From the NCBI GenBank assembly GCA_011390365.1, contig JAABSM010000009.1, positions 1 to 64,000 of the forward strand: 64,000 nt of DNA, read 5' to 3'. Each line of letters begins with the position of its first letter. The first letter of the stretch is position 1. The position numbers and the translations under genes were made by a program. The notes beneath the pieces are model-generated. The model was given only the letters and a program-made list of their open reading frames with translations, did no database searches and was not told the DNA's origin. Source of the stretch: Gammaproteobacteria bacterium (GTDB lineage Bacteria; Pseudomonadota; Gammaproteobacteria; Chromatiales; Chromatiaceae). Positions 7,681 to 16,299 of this stretch are shown here, one piece after another.

Positions 7681-8375
7681 TTGCCCTCCGTTTCCGAGAG
7701 ATTAACCAGCATCGAGCTGAACTCCGCCCCCACCTTCAAGCCGACGAAGGCGTAGATGATGGGGATTGCGCCGGCGGAGAAGATCGACCCGTACTCGCCC
7801 AGCGGCAGGATACGGTTGTCGAGAAAGCCGCCCGCGAACAGCAGGCCGAGCACGCCGAGCGAGATAAAGGCGAGACCGGAGACGGACTCCACCACCGTGA
7901 TCATGCGGTGGCCGAAGCGCCGCGTCGGGTAGGTGAGCAGCAGCAACAGGATCGCCGAGGCGAGGATCGCGCCCCCCTGGAAGCCGCCGCCAGGGGTCAG
8001 GTGACCATTGATGAAGACATAGGCCCCCAGCAGCAGGATCAGCGGCGCAAGCAGACGACTACCGGTCTCCAGCAGCTCGCCTGGGGGCGGCAGTTCCAGC
8101 TGCAAGGCCCGTTCCCGACGCCCCCGCGCCAGCACCATGCCGACGATGGTGGCGGTAAGAAACAGTACCGTCACCTCGCCCAATGTGTCGAGACCGCGAT
8201 AGGTAACGATGATCGCGGTGACGATATTGGCGGCGCCGATATCCTTGGCGGTATTCTCGGCGTAATAGCGACCGGTGAGGTTGAGCTCCTCATCCGGGGT
8301 GTAACCAGCCATCAGCCCGGCGAAGGCCGCACCGAGGCCGAGCAACAGCAGCAGTACCGCGAGGTGTCTAATCAT
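7677..8375 (-). CDS. mnhB: MbhE+MnhB fusion (MbxF-like) antiporter subunit
   Basis: A 232-residue membrane protein. The N-terminal part (about 1-90) resembles the C-terminal piece of MrpA/MbhE (NIVTAIIVTYRGLDTLGEV). The rest is the MnhB domain with its hallmark YVFINGHLTPGGGFQGG and IPIIYAFVGLKVGAEFSS. In stand-alone Mrp antiporters the first part belongs to MrpA; here, as in MBX-type operons, it is joined to MnhB. It overlaps its neighbours on both sides. Confidence 0.9.
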   Translation of the reverse strand: MIRHLAVLLLLLGLGAAFAGLMAGYTPDEELNLTGRYYAENTAKDIGAANIVTAIIVTYRGLDTLGEVTVLFLTATIVGMVLARGRRERALQLELPPPGELLETGSRLLAPLILLLGAYVFINGHLTPGGGFQGGAILASAILLLLLTYPTRRFGHRMITVVESVSGLAFISLGVLGLLFAGGFLDNRILPLGEYGSIFSAGAIPIIYAFVGLKVGAEFSSMLVNLSETEGK

Positions 8376-8634
8376 GCCCCTTGCCCCCCTGTTCCCGACC
8401 GCGGATGCGGCCCAGCACGAAGAAGAAGAGAAAGGTGGTCAGGCCGCTGCCGATCGCCGCCTCGGTCATCGCCACGTCCGGCGCGGCGAGAAACAGGAAC
8501 TGCACCGAGGCGAGCAGGCTCACCAATCCAGCGGCGAGGATCGCCACCGCGACTCGTTGTACATGGATCGCCAGTACCGCCGCCCCGAGCATGGCGGCGC
8601 ATACCAGCAGGCTGAGAGCGAGCATCAGGGTCAT
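8368..8634 (-). CDS. DUF4040/MbhD-like antiporter subunit
   Basis: An 88-residue protein with three hydrophobic segments matching the DUF4040 region found in the MrpA C-terminus and in MbhD/MbxD. It includes the conserved AAPDVAMTEAAIGSGL stretch. It overlaps mnhB by eight bases and mnhG by four. Its presence as a separate small gene is typical of Mbh/Mbx operons. Confidence 0.87.
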   Translation of the reverse strand: MTLMLALSLLVCAAMLGAAVLAIHVQRVAVAILAAGLVSLLASVQFLFLAAPDVAMTEAAIGSGLTTFLFFFVLGRIRGREQGGKGHD

Positions 8635-8969
8635 GACTCCCCCCCATGATCCTGCGCCAGCCGGTCCACCTTGGTCGATGCCGCCATTGGCACCTTGTTG
8701 CGATGGGCGGCGCGCGCCAGCACCTGGGACGAGAGGGGGTTGGTGAAGAGCAGAAACAGCCCGATCAGCAACAGTTTCCAGCCCCAGCTCGGTTCGATGC
8801 AGGCCACCCCGGCCAGCACCAACAAGGTGCCCAGGGTGGTGGTCTTGGTGCCCGCCTGGATGCGGTTGTAGAGGTCAGGCATGCGCACCAGGCCGATGCC
8901 GCCGAACAGCAGAAACGCCGCCCCCGCCGCCATCAGCAGGCCGCCCAGGATGTCGAGAAACTCCGCCAT
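8631..8969 (-). CDS. mnhG: MnhG/MrpG antiporter subunit
   Basis: A 112-residue small membrane subunit. The MnhG signature GIGLVRMPDLYNRIQAGTK is present, followed by TTTLGTLLVLAG and FTNPLSSQVLARAA. The start at 8969 was chosen because it makes the usual ATGA overlap with mnhF and leaves the family's normal length; the longer open frame upstream is a shadow of mnhF. Confidence 0.93.
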   Translation of the reverse strand: MAEFLDILGGLLMAAGAAFLLFGGIGLVRMPDLYNRIQAGTKTTTLGTLLVLAGVACIEPSWGWKLLLIGLFLLFTNPLSSQVLARAAHRNKVPMAASTKVDRLAQDHGGES

Positions 8970-9229
8970 CAGAAGCGCCCCTCCAGGTAGCGGGCCACGG
9001 CGATCACGCCAAGAAACGACAGCAGCGCGTAGACCAGCGCCACGTCGAGATAGATGCCCCGCCCTTCCGCCAGCGCCGCCAGCGCGATGAGGGTGATGGA
9101 GATCACCGTCAATACATCGAAGGCCACCACCCGATCGGCGGCGGTCGGTCCCTGAATGAAGCGCCACAGGGCGAGCAGAAAGCCGCCGCCGGCCAACAGC
9201 GCGGCGAGCAGGATCAGCATCTCAGCCAT
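8969..9229 (-). CDS. mnhF: MnhF/MrpF antiporter subunit
   Basis: An 86-residue, three-helix protein with the MnhF core GPTAADRVVAFDVLTVISI and DVALVYALLSFLGVIAVARYLEG. It overlaps mnhE by eight bases and its stop shares bases with the mnhG start. It is part of the MnhE-F-G submodule needed for assembly of Mrp-type antiporters. Confidence 0.94.
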   Translation of the reverse strand: MAEMLILLAALLAGGGFLLALWRFIQGPTAADRVVAFDVLTVISITLIALAALAEGRGIYLDVALVYALLSFLGVIAVARYLEGRF

Positions 9230-9725
9230 ACATCACCTCAAGGTAGGATTCGAATCCGGCGACGATGCGGGCGGTGGCCTCTTCGGTATCGGTGGTCTCG
9301 GCGTTAACCCAATGCACGTAGAGCCACTCACCTTCCATTTCGACGGTGAGGGTGCCGGGGGTCAGGGTGATGGAGTTGGCCAGCATCAGCCGCCCCATGC
9401 GGCTCTTGAGCCGGGTGCGTACCTTGACGATCGCCGGCTCGATGGGCAGCGAAGGGGAGAGAACGATGGCGGCGAGGCGAAAATTGGACCGCACCAGCTC
9501 GCGCAGGAAATAGCCATAGTAGCGAAAGCCAGTGGTGATCGCCGCCAGGGTCGGGCGCAACTCGGTGAAGAAAGAGAGGCCGTCGCGAAACAGCAGCGCG
9601 ATGGCCAGCGACACCAGCGCGCCGGTGATCAGCACATCGCTCGCCAGCGAGCCGGCCAGCATCAGCCAGAACAGCAGCAGGGTGACGAAGAGGATGCCGG
9701 TATCGCGTACCCAGGCCATCACCAA
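9222..9725 (-). CDS. mnhE: MnhE/MrpE antiporter subunit; first gene of the Mbx-like operon
   Basis: A 167-residue MnhE-family protein with two N-terminal hydrophobic helices and the family motif ANSITLTPGTLTVE. It opens the operon. AAGGA lies five bases before a TTG at 9725 and eleven before an in-frame ATG at 9719; either could be the true start. Upstream lie 330 bp without a gene, so the operon's promoter is probably there. Confidence 0.92.
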   Translation of the reverse strand: MVMAWVRDTGILFVTLLLFWLMLAGSLASDVLITGALVSLAIALLFRDGLSFFTELRPTLAAITTGFRYYGYFLRELVRSNFRLAAIVLSPSLPIEPAIVKVRTRLKSRMGRLMLANSITLTPGTLTVEMEGEWLYVHWVNAETTDTEEATARIVAGFESYLEVMYG

Positions 9726-9997
9726 GACCGTCCTTCAAGGCAAACGGCTGGCGGTTGCTCGGTTGCGGCGCGATTCCCGCTACCGAAGGGAGAAGTGTAC
9801 GAGACCAGAAAACGACTCAAAGTCCCTCCCAGGGGGTACCTGCATCAAGTTACCGTATGGTGACGAAAACGTGACCTTGCCTGCTATGTACGAGTCCCGC
9901 TCAGACCATGCCTGGACGAGAGAGCCGGCAATCAACTGGAGCACATGATAACGCGGTTTGTTTACGATTGCATGAAGGTCTTGTGACGAATCGATTT

Positions 9998-10022
9998 GTC
10001 GCGTGCCCGCAACGGGCGCGAC
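9998..10022 (-). terminator. GC-rich hairpin downstream of gspD
   Basis: Arms GTCGC plus GCCCG pair with CGGGC plus GCGAC, with a two-base bulge. There is no U-run after it, so it is either a weak terminator or an RNA-stabilising hairpin. Confidence 0.35.
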
Positions 10023-10033
10023 GGCAAACGCTC

Positions 10034-10049
10034 GAAAAGGGCTCTTTTC
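10034..10049 (-). terminator. Short GAAAAG/CTTTTC hairpin after the gspD stop
   Basis: A six-base stem with a four-base loop, six bases past the gspD stop codon. It is AT-rich and weak; with the hairpin at 9998 it may end the gsp transcript. Confidence 0.3.
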
Positions 10050-10055
10050 AAGGGC

Positions 10056-12206
10056 TTAGAAACGTCCCTCCAGGCCCTGTAGGCGGGCGCGAAAATCCTC
10101 GGTAATGCGACGCGCATCACGATTATTGGCGATCACGCGGGGGGTCAGTATCACCACCAGCTCGGTGCGCTTGGTATTGTCGACCGTCTCACCGAACAGG
10201 TGTCCCAACAAGGGGATACGGTAAAGGCCCGGAATACCCGCCTTGCTCTTGGTGTTGTCCTCGCGAATCAGGCCGCCGAGCACCACCGCCTCGCCGCTCT
10301 GCACCGCCACCGTGCTGGAGATGTTGCGGGTGGAGATGGTGGGGGAATCCAGATCCGAGGAGCTGGTGGTGGAGACCGAGCTTACCTCCTGGTCGATCTC
10401 CATGGTCACCAGACCGCCGGGGTTCACCCGCGGCTTGACGTTGAGCATGATGCCGGTGTCCCGATACTGAATCGAGTTGGTGACCACCGGGGTGTTGCCG
10501 CTGGTAATGATCTGGGATTGGGACTGGGTGGCGATGGGGACCTGATCGCCCACCTGGATCTTGGCGGTATGGTTGTCGAGCACCATCACCGAGGGGGCGG
10601 AGAGGACGTTGACCAGGGAGTCGCCGGCGAGGGCGTTGAGGACGAAGCGGATATCCGGAACGCTGTTGGTCAGCGCCCAGGAGAAGCCCGGCGTTACCGT
10701 CGCCAAGCCGCCGCCGACCCACTGGGTCTGACTGCCATAGGTGCCGTGGGTGTTGTCGAACTTCCATTGCACGCCGTACTTCAATTCGTCATTGAGGGTG
10801 ATCTCGACGATGGTGGCCTCCACATGGACCTGGAGCGGCACCACATCCAGTCGCTCCAAGACCCGGAAAACTTTCTGGTAATCCCGCGGCGTGGCCATGA
10901 TCAGCAGGGCGTTGTTGTCGGGGTCGGCGACGATGCGCAACTCCGCCTCCAGGCTGGCGCTGGACCCTTCGTCGACGTTGACGTTGGTGGATGTCGTCGG
11001 TTTTTCGGCGGCGGGCTTACCACCATCGCCGCCGTCGGTGGAGACGGTCTTGGGGGTCAGGCCAGGGGCAACCTGGGCGGTGCGGTCCTTGCTGGAGGAG
11101 GATTTCTTGTCCTTGTTGAAGAGTTCGCTGAGCAGCCCCGACAGGCTCTCCGCCTCGCCGTTGCGTACCCGGTAGACGTAGAGCTGGGGCTCCGCCTCGC
11201 CGCCGGCGCCGATCTTGTCGAGGCGTTCGATCCACTGGGAGACCTCTTCCAGGTAGTGGGGCCGCGGCGTGACCACCAGCAGGCCGTTGATGCTCTCGAT
11301 CGGCATGATGCGCAGCAGATTGCCCAGATTGGCGTCGGCCTGGGCGTTGAGGATGGTGTCGAGGTCCTTCTGGACATCCTCGACCTTGGCGTACTGCAGC
11401 TCGAAGAAGCCCACCGACATGCCGGCGATCCAGTCCACGTCGAAGGTGCGGATGGTATCCATCACGTATTGCAGGTCACGGCTGGTACCGGCCAGCACCA
11501 GCAGGTTGCGTTTGGCGTCGGTGCGCACGATGCTGCCATCCTTGACCAGCGGTTGCAGGATCTTGGTCATCTCGTCGGCGGAGATGTAGCGCAGGGGGAC
11601 GATGCGCACGCTGTAACCGCCGGGGATCGCGGTAACCGCGTCCGCCAGTTGCGGAACGGTGGTGCCCTGGGTGATCTTGTTGAGGGGGAGTACGTGGTAG
11701 ATGCCGTCGATCTTGACCACTCCCGAGCCGTTCATGCGCAGCAGGGTCTCCAGGGTCGGCAGCAGCGCGTCACGGGTCAGGGGGCGGCTGGTCTGCATGG
11801 TGACGCTGCCGCGCACGCCCGGGTCGAGGATGTAATTCTCCCCCACCAGCTCATCCAGCACTACCTTGACCACTTCCCGCAAATCGGTGTTCTCGAAGTT
11901 GAGGGTGATATCGCCGCTGTCGGTGACCGTCTCCAGTGACTGCTGAATGTTGCGCACGAAACGCCCGGTTCCGGGAAAGACCTTGATCGGTTCGCTGGCG
12001 GAAGAGCCATCGGAGACCATCTCTTCGGGGGGTGTGCCCTGCCATCCGCCCCGGGCCTCCTCTACTGGTTGCGAGGCATCGCCGACCGAGTCCTCCATGC
12101 CGGCGGTGGTGGGGCTGATGGGCGGCTGTTCGGGCTGGGTGGCGCAGCCGCCGATAATCAGCGCGGCCACCAGCGGCAAGGTGTACAGGAGGTTGAGATG
12201 GTTCAT
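10056..12206 (-). CDS. gspD: Type II secretion secretin GspD with lipoprotein signal
   Basis: The outer-membrane channel of the type II system (716 aa). An N0 domain (about residues 100-170) is followed by N1-N3 repeats with a low-complexity linker (KDKKSSSSKD region). The secretin domain then shows VMVLDNHTAKIQVGDQVPIAT, AVQSGEAVVLGGLIRED, GIPGLYRIPLLGHLFGE and a final RTELVVILTPRVI. The N-terminus has a lipobox ending IGGC, with Cys21 at +1, instead of a plain Sec signal. This suggests a self-piloting lipo-secretin like Pseudomonas HxcQ. It is the last gene of the gsp operon. Confidence 0.93.
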   Translation of the reverse strand: MNHLNLLYTLPLVAALIIGGCATQPEQPPISPTTAGMEDSVGDASQPVEEARGGWQGTPPEEMVSDGSSASEPIKVFPGTGRFVRNIQQSLETVTDSGDITLNFENTDLREVVKVVLDELVGENYILDPGVRGSVTMQTSRPLTRDALLPTLETLLRMNGSGVVKIDGIYHVLPLNKITQGTTVPQLADAVTAIPGGYSVRIVPLRYISADEMTKILQPLVKDGSIVRTDAKRNLLVLAGTSRDLQYVMDTIRTFDVDWIAGMSVGFFELQYAKVEDVQKDLDTILNAQADANLGNLLRIMPIESINGLLVVTPRPHYLEEVSQWIERLDKIGAGGEAEPQLYVYRVRNGEAESLSGLLSELFNKDKKSSSSKDRTAQVAPGLTPKTVSTDGGDGGKPAAEKPTTSTNVNVDEGSSASLEAELRIVADPDNNALLIMATPRDYQKVFRVLERLDVVPLQVHVEATIVEITLNDELKYGVQWKFDNTHGTYGSQTQWVGGGLATVTPGFSWALTNSVPDIRFVLNALAGDSLVNVLSAPSVMVLDNHTAKIQVGDQVPIATQSQSQIITSGNTPVVTNSIQYRDTGIMLNVKPRVNPGGLVTMEIDQEVSSVSTTSSSDLDSPTISTRNISSTVAVQSGEAVVLGGLIREDNTKSKAGIPGLYRIPLLGHLFGETVDNTKRTELVVILTPRVIANNRDARRITEDFRARLQGLEGRF

Positions 12207-12258
12207 GGTACGGTTTCCGTGTTCCGTGTGTTTTCAATCGAAATCAAGTTGGCCGGCT

Positions 12259-12873
12259 TCACTGTCGCTGGGGCGATCGCGCCGGAGGTGTGCCGTCATT
12301 GCGCCGATTAATCGCCCCGGGTGCGCCGGGCGGCTTGCCGGGGGCCTGCTTCGCCGCCGGGATCGCCGGCAGCGGCACGGACGAGAACTTGCGCAGCTCC
12401 ACGCTGGTGTGTTCCGCGCCGTTGGAGAGCACGATCTTTTCGTCGGTGATCTCGCTCACCGTCCAGTCCCGTATCTGATCGCCCTTGCGCAGGCGGGTGG
12501 GGCCGTCCTTCTCGACTGCTCGACCGAGCAGTGCGATGCGCTCATTGCCGATGATCATGATACCGCGCAAATCGATTGCGGGCGCCGGGGTCTTGGGCTT
12601 CGGCGGCGGCGGTGGCGGCGGTGGCGGGGCCTCTTGCTGCTCCTCTTCGATGGGGCGGCGCCCTTCGACGAAGAGCGGTCGCTCCTCGATCTTCTGGTAG
12701 TGGTCGAGCGGGGGCAGGGAGTAATCCCTCGCCTCGAAGCTGGCGGCCTCGCCCCGCGGGTCAGGCGGGGGTTGGCGCACCTCGATCACCGGGGAGTCGG
12801 GTTTCCAGAACTGCCACTCGGCGGCGACGATTGCGCCTAGCAGCAGAATGACGGCGAAAAGGATCGCTCTCAT
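12259..12873 (-). CDS. GspC/HxcP-like inner-membrane clamp protein (no PDZ domain)
   Basis: A 204-residue protein with one N-terminal membrane helix, a short spacer, a proline run (about residues 84-96) and a homology-region domain. The domain contains ERPLFVEGRRP before the linker and LRGIMIIGNERIALL after it, the pattern of the GspC HR domain. GspC would bridge the inner-membrane platform and the secretin. No PDZ or coiled-coil C-terminal domain is present; the tail is Pro/Ala-rich. It sits between gspM and gspD, where a GspC/GspN-type protein is expected. Confidence 0.75.
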   Translation of the reverse strand: MRAILFAVILLLGAIVAAEWQFWKPDSPVIEVRQPPPDPRGEAASFEARDYSLPPLDHYQKIEERPLFVEGRRPIEEEQQEAPPPPPPPPPKPKTPAPAIDLRGIMIIGNERIALLGRAVEKDGPTRLRKGDQIRDWTVSEITDEKIVLSNGAEHTSVELRKFSSVPLPAIPAAKQAPGKPPGAPGAINRRNDGTPPARSPQRQ

Positions 12874-12913
12874 GTCCGGCGCCTCCGCGGATCAGTGGCT
12901 TTGGTGAGGTTGT

Positions 12914-13495
12914 TCACTGGCCGCCTCCCCGCAAGAAGCCGATCAGGTCGAAATGGGTGTCCTGGTGAAATTCCACCTGGCGGTTGCGTCCCCTGCCGCG
13001 GTAGCGCTTGGAGGAGCGGATGGTCAGGTTGTCGATGAGCAACAGGGGTTTACCGCTCTCCAGTTCATGCAGCACTCTGGCGATACTGCTCGCATCCCCG
13101 TTCATGCGCACGCGAATCACGACCTCCACCAGCTTTTCATCCTTTGGGTCGGTCAGGTTCTGGGTGCTGACCAGTTGACCGCCGTTGCCTTCCACCGCCC
13201 GCTTGACTCGCTGCTGCAGATCCGCCGCCGCCAGCGCAGGCGTCTGGGCGCTCAAATGGTAATGGGTGCGGTTCTGCTGTTTGCGCAGTTCCTGCAACTC
13301 CCTCTCCAGGGCGGGTTTGCGCGCCAGCATCGACTCGAACTTGCCGATGCGCATCGCCATCTGGTCGATACGTTCGCCGTAAAAGGACATCTTCTGCCAC
13401 CAGGGCACGAGGATGGCGGCCAGTACCAGCGCCAGGATGACTCCCAGCAGGGCGAGGGATTTGAGGCAGCGTTGGCGGTTGCTCGTTCTGCTCAT
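12914..13495 (-). CDS. gspM: Type II secretion protein GspM (PilO-like)
   Basis: A 193-residue bitopic membrane protein. One N-terminal helix (about residues 13-32) precedes a short coiled coil and a ferredoxin-like PilO/GspM domain (LVEVVIRVRMNGDASSIARVLHELE, read in pieces). It pairs with GspL in the inner-membrane platform. It is six bases downstream of gspL. It looks closer to the GspM-b family than to the classical GspM. Confidence 0.82.
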   Translation of the reverse strand: MSRTSNRQRCLKSLALLGVILALVLAAILVPWWQKMSFYGERIDQMAMRIGKFESMLARKPALERELQELRKQQNRTHYHLSAQTPALAAADLQQRVKRAVEGNGGQLVSTQNLTDPKDEKLVEVVIRVRMNGDASSIARVLHELESGKPLLLIDNLTIRSSKRYRGRGRNRQVEFHQDTHFDLIGFLRGGGQ

Positions 13496-13501
13496 GGCCT
13501 G

Positions 13502-14575
13502 TTACTCCCCGGAACTCATCAGGTTGCTCTCCTGGGGCAGCCACTCGGCGGCAAGGTGAAATCGCTCCTCACCCCCCGCCTGCAACACCGGCGATCGAAA
13601 GGCCACATCGTGAAACTCTGGCTGGCTCTCCAGGGTCTGGATCAGGGCGGTGGCCTGGCGGGACAATCCCCGCAGCTCAAGCTTGCCCTCGCGCAGCTCC
13701 AGTTGCTGTATCCAGGTGTCGTCGGGCAGCAGCGCGGTGAGTTTATTCAGAGTATCGATGGCGGTGGGCAACTGCTCACGGCGTTGGGGGATGCGATTGA
13801 GCATCTCCCGGGTTTCGGCGATCTCGTCGCGCAAGCGGGTGACCGTTTGCACCTCAGCCTGGGACTGGTTGGCCCTTGCTTCCAGCTCAATGGCGAGTTG
13901 CCGTTTCTGCCACAACGGAATGGCCAGCGCCGTAGCTAGCAGCGCCAGAATGCCGCCCCACAATAGCAGATTGACGAGCAGCGCCAGGCCGCCTCTTTTG
14001 GGTCGTTGCCCCAGGGGCAGCAGGTTCATCTCCTCCCAGCCACCTTCACAGTCGACGCCGGCGATACGCAGGTTGCCGCGGGCGAGGTTGTGGAGGAGCG
14101 GGTCGAGGCGATTGCGCGGTACCGCGACCAGGTCGACGGCGATCTCCCCAGACCCTTCGTCGACATCAGCGACCCGGCAGTCGTAGTAGACCTGGCCGGC
14201 ATTGAAGGGGGTAAGTCGGTCCATCTCGAAACCGATCACCTGATGGAGATTCTCCGCCGCCGCCGCCGGCAGGGTGGTGCGTTTGCGCAGCACCTTTTCC
14301 GCCGGCAGGCGCAGGATCAGCACCGCGTTGGCGCTGCGCAGCGGCTTCTGGTTGGCGTTGCCCTTGAGTTTGCCGTCGTCCAGGATCAGCGTGCCGTGGC
14401 TGGTGCGCTCCTCGTCGAACTCCTGCGCCACGCGCAGCTGGTGGGCGTCGATCACCTCCAGCAGCCAGGGCGTGGTGCGGGGGTCCGCGACACGCCGCAG
14501 GGCGGGGGGCAGACACGCCAGCAGGCCCTGACGCCAGTGCCGATAGTGGATGCGCAAGCCGTCGCGAGGGTTCAT
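13502..14575 (-). CDS. gspL: Type II secretion protein GspL (PilM/PilN-like)
   Basis: A 357-residue inner-membrane platform protein. The N-terminal cytoplasmic half resembles the actin-like GspL/PilM domain. A single membrane helix (about residues 203-222) follows, and the periplasmic part is PilN-like with a coiled coil and a ferredoxin-like domain. GspL recruits the GspE ATPase and contacts GspM. There is a 132-bp gap upstream to gspK. Confidence 0.82.
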   Translation of the reverse strand: MNPRDGLRIHYRHWRQGLLACLPPALRRVADPRTTPWLLEVIDAHQLRVAQEFDEERTSHGTLILDDGKLKGNANQKPLRSANAVLILRLPAEKVLRKRTTLPAAAAENLHQVIGFEMDRLTPFNAGQVYYDCRVADVDEGSGEIAVDLVAVPRNRLDPLLHNLARGNLRIAGVDCEGGWEEMNLLPLGQRPKRGGLALLVNLLLWGGILALLATALAIPLWQKRQLAIELEARANQSQAEVQTVTRLRDEIAETREMLNRIPQRREQLPTAIDTLNKLTALLPDDTWIQQLELREGKLELRGLSRQATALIQTLESQPEFHDVAFRSPVLQAGGEERFHLAAEWLPQESNLMSSGE

Positions 14576-14707
14576 TCGAATAAGGTCCCGTCTGCTGGCG
14601 CTGAAGCGAGGCGTTGTATCGTCATCGCGGCGAAGGCTCCGCCAACCCCTGGCGCCAAGGCCGCGGATTGTCGATAAGGGGTGCGAAAAGAATAAAACAT
14701 TCCAAAA

Positions 14708-15646
14708 TCACTCTTCCACCATCGAGGTCAGCGCCCCGGAAGAGGGGCTGAAACTTCTTTCAAGCACGGTAAAGGTCGATTGCATGCCCAGGGGCCCCCG
14801 TCGCGGCATCAGCGAGATCAGTATCTCGCCGCGAACACCGCCGGCCTCGCCGCGGGTCTCCGCGTAGAGGCGATAGGTGTGCACCGCGGAACGACCGGCG
14901 TGGGCGCCGGCGATGCCCTCGGGCATGGTCGGCGGCAACCCCTGTTGCAGGGCGTCGTTGCGCTGGGCGATATAGTCATCCGCCGCCGCCCGTTCCATGC
15001 CCGGGAGGGCGTAGAGCGCCAGGGGTTGGGCAAAAATGGGGTCGACTGTACGCGCAGCGGCGTGAATCGTCAATGCCGGGCTTACCGCGCGATAGAGTTC
15101 CGGGGTCACACCCATGACCATACGCAACTCCTCGATGGTGTCGAATGGCCCATCCTTGGCCCCGTAGGGCAGGCCCGCCCCCTCGTAGTCGTCGTCTTCG
15201 GCGCCGTCGAGTCGATGGGCGTCGTCCGGGTCCTTCCAGTCGAGGATGGCGTCGCGAATGGCCACCGCCTGCTGCTCATCCGCCCCGGCTTCGACGAAAA
15301 GCTTCTCGAGCAGTTCCGGGGCGGCCTGATTGAGGTCGATGCGGCCGTTTTCCGGCATCGCCGAAATCCCCAGCTCGACATCCCCGAAGCGCCAGCTGCG
15401 CAACACCCCGTCCGCCTTCCACTCGTCCTCCGCCATTTCGGTCTGAGGGAGCTTGAGACGGTAGATCATGTAGTGATGGGCGGCCTCGACGGCGGCCCGC
15501 CCCTGGCGCTCCTTGAGCATCGCCGTGACCATCGAGACCTCGTTGCGCTGGGTGGTGGAGAGGGCGCCAGCGATCACCATCAGCAGCACCAGCACCCACA
15601 GCACCAGCACCAGGGCCACGCCGTGCTGTCTTGCGATGCCCCTCAT
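14708..15646 (-). CDS. gspK: Minor pseudopilin GspK
   Basis: A 312-residue minor pseudopilin that caps the pseudopilus tip. The N-terminus has the class III signal and a hydrophobic helix (HGVALVLVLWVLVLLMVIAG in part). It lacks the Glu at +5, as GspK normally does. The large globular domain contains NGRIDLNQA and the ILDWKDPDD helix-hairpin region. The start at 15646 overlaps gspJ by four bases. Confidence 0.9.
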   Translation of the reverse strand: MRGIARQHGVALVLVLWVLVLLMVIAGALSTTQRNEVSMVTAMLKERQGRAAVEAAHHYMIYRLKLPQTEMAEDEWKADGVLRSWRFGDVELGISAMPENGRIDLNQAAPELLEKLFVEAGADEQQAVAIRDAILDWKDPDDAHRLDGAEDDDYEGAGLPYGAKDGPFDTIEELRMVMGVTPELYRAVSPALTIHAAARTVDPIFAQPLALYALPGMERAAADDYIAQRNDALQQGLPPTMPEGIAGAHAGRSAVHTYRLYAETRGEAGGVRGEILISLMPRRGPLGMQSTFTVLERSFSPSSGALTSMVEE

Positions 15647-16299
15647 GGGCTGACTCCGACGATGATCTCCGGCCATTTGCCCTTTTGCGTATCGACTTCG
15701 ATGCGCAAAAGTTTCGGCAATTCGGGCTCCTCCCACTCGTCCCGCCAGTCGGGATCGGTCTCGCCCTCGGCGACGCCGAAGTATTCGATCCCGAAGCTTT
15801 TCACATCCTCCACCAGTACGCTCTGGCTATAGTACTCGCGCATGTCCATGGGTCCCTCACCGGGATCGCGGGAGGACTCCTTGAGGGACCGCCACTCCGG
15901 CAGCGAACCGGAATCCTCCATCAGGTCAGGATGATAGAGCCAGCGCGTCATCTTCAGCTCCTTCCCGACCTGATGGAGGCGGATGATATAGAGCCCGGAG
16001 ACGCCAAGGTGGGCGGGCATGGGGGAGATGAACTCCACCGCCTCGCCGTCGCCGTAAAAGAGCAGCTCCGAATCCCCTTCGTCCGTCTGGTACCGGACCG
16101 CCCGCGCCTGTCCCAGCCGCTCGTGGACGAAACGCCAGATCAGGCGCATCTCGGCATAACGTTCCGCCTTCTCTTCCACCGCGCTCCAGCTGCGGTTGCC
16201 CAGCCGAATGCCGCCGAACAGCAGGGTGACGATCAGGGTCACCAGGGTCAGGGCGATCAGCAATTCCAGCAGCGTGAAACCGTTCTGGCGGCCCTTCAT
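15643..16299 (-). CDS. gspJ: Minor pseudopilin GspJ
   Basis: A 218-residue pseudopilin with the prepilin peptidase site and helix NGFTLLELLIALTLVTLIV right at the N-terminus. The remainder is the GspJ beta-rich domain (NRSWSAVEEKAERYAEMR). The start at 16299 gives the ATGA overlap with gspI. Confidence 0.9.
   Translation of the reverse strand: MKGRQNGFTLLELLIALTLVTLIVTLLFGGIRLGNRSWSAVEEKAERYAEMRLIWRFVHERLGQARAVRYQTDEGDSELLFYGDGEAVEFISPMPAHLGVSGLYIIRLHQVGKELKMTRWLYHPDLMEDSGSLPEWRSLKESSRDPGEGPMDMREYYSQSVLVEDVKSFGIEYFGVAEGETDPDWRDEWEEPELPKLLRIEVDTQKGKWPEIIVGVSP

Larger units (their letters stand above)
9726..10055. other. 330-bp gap between gspD and mnhE
   Basis: No gene is visible. The right part holds two hairpins downstream of gspD (9998-10022 and 10034-10049). 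The left part should hold the promoter of the mnhE operon, but I found no clear -35/-10 pair. Confidence 0.6.

Noticed and set aside
10200-11939. 579-codon plus-strand frame opposite gspD
   Set aside because: Shadow of gspD; no start signal and no family features.
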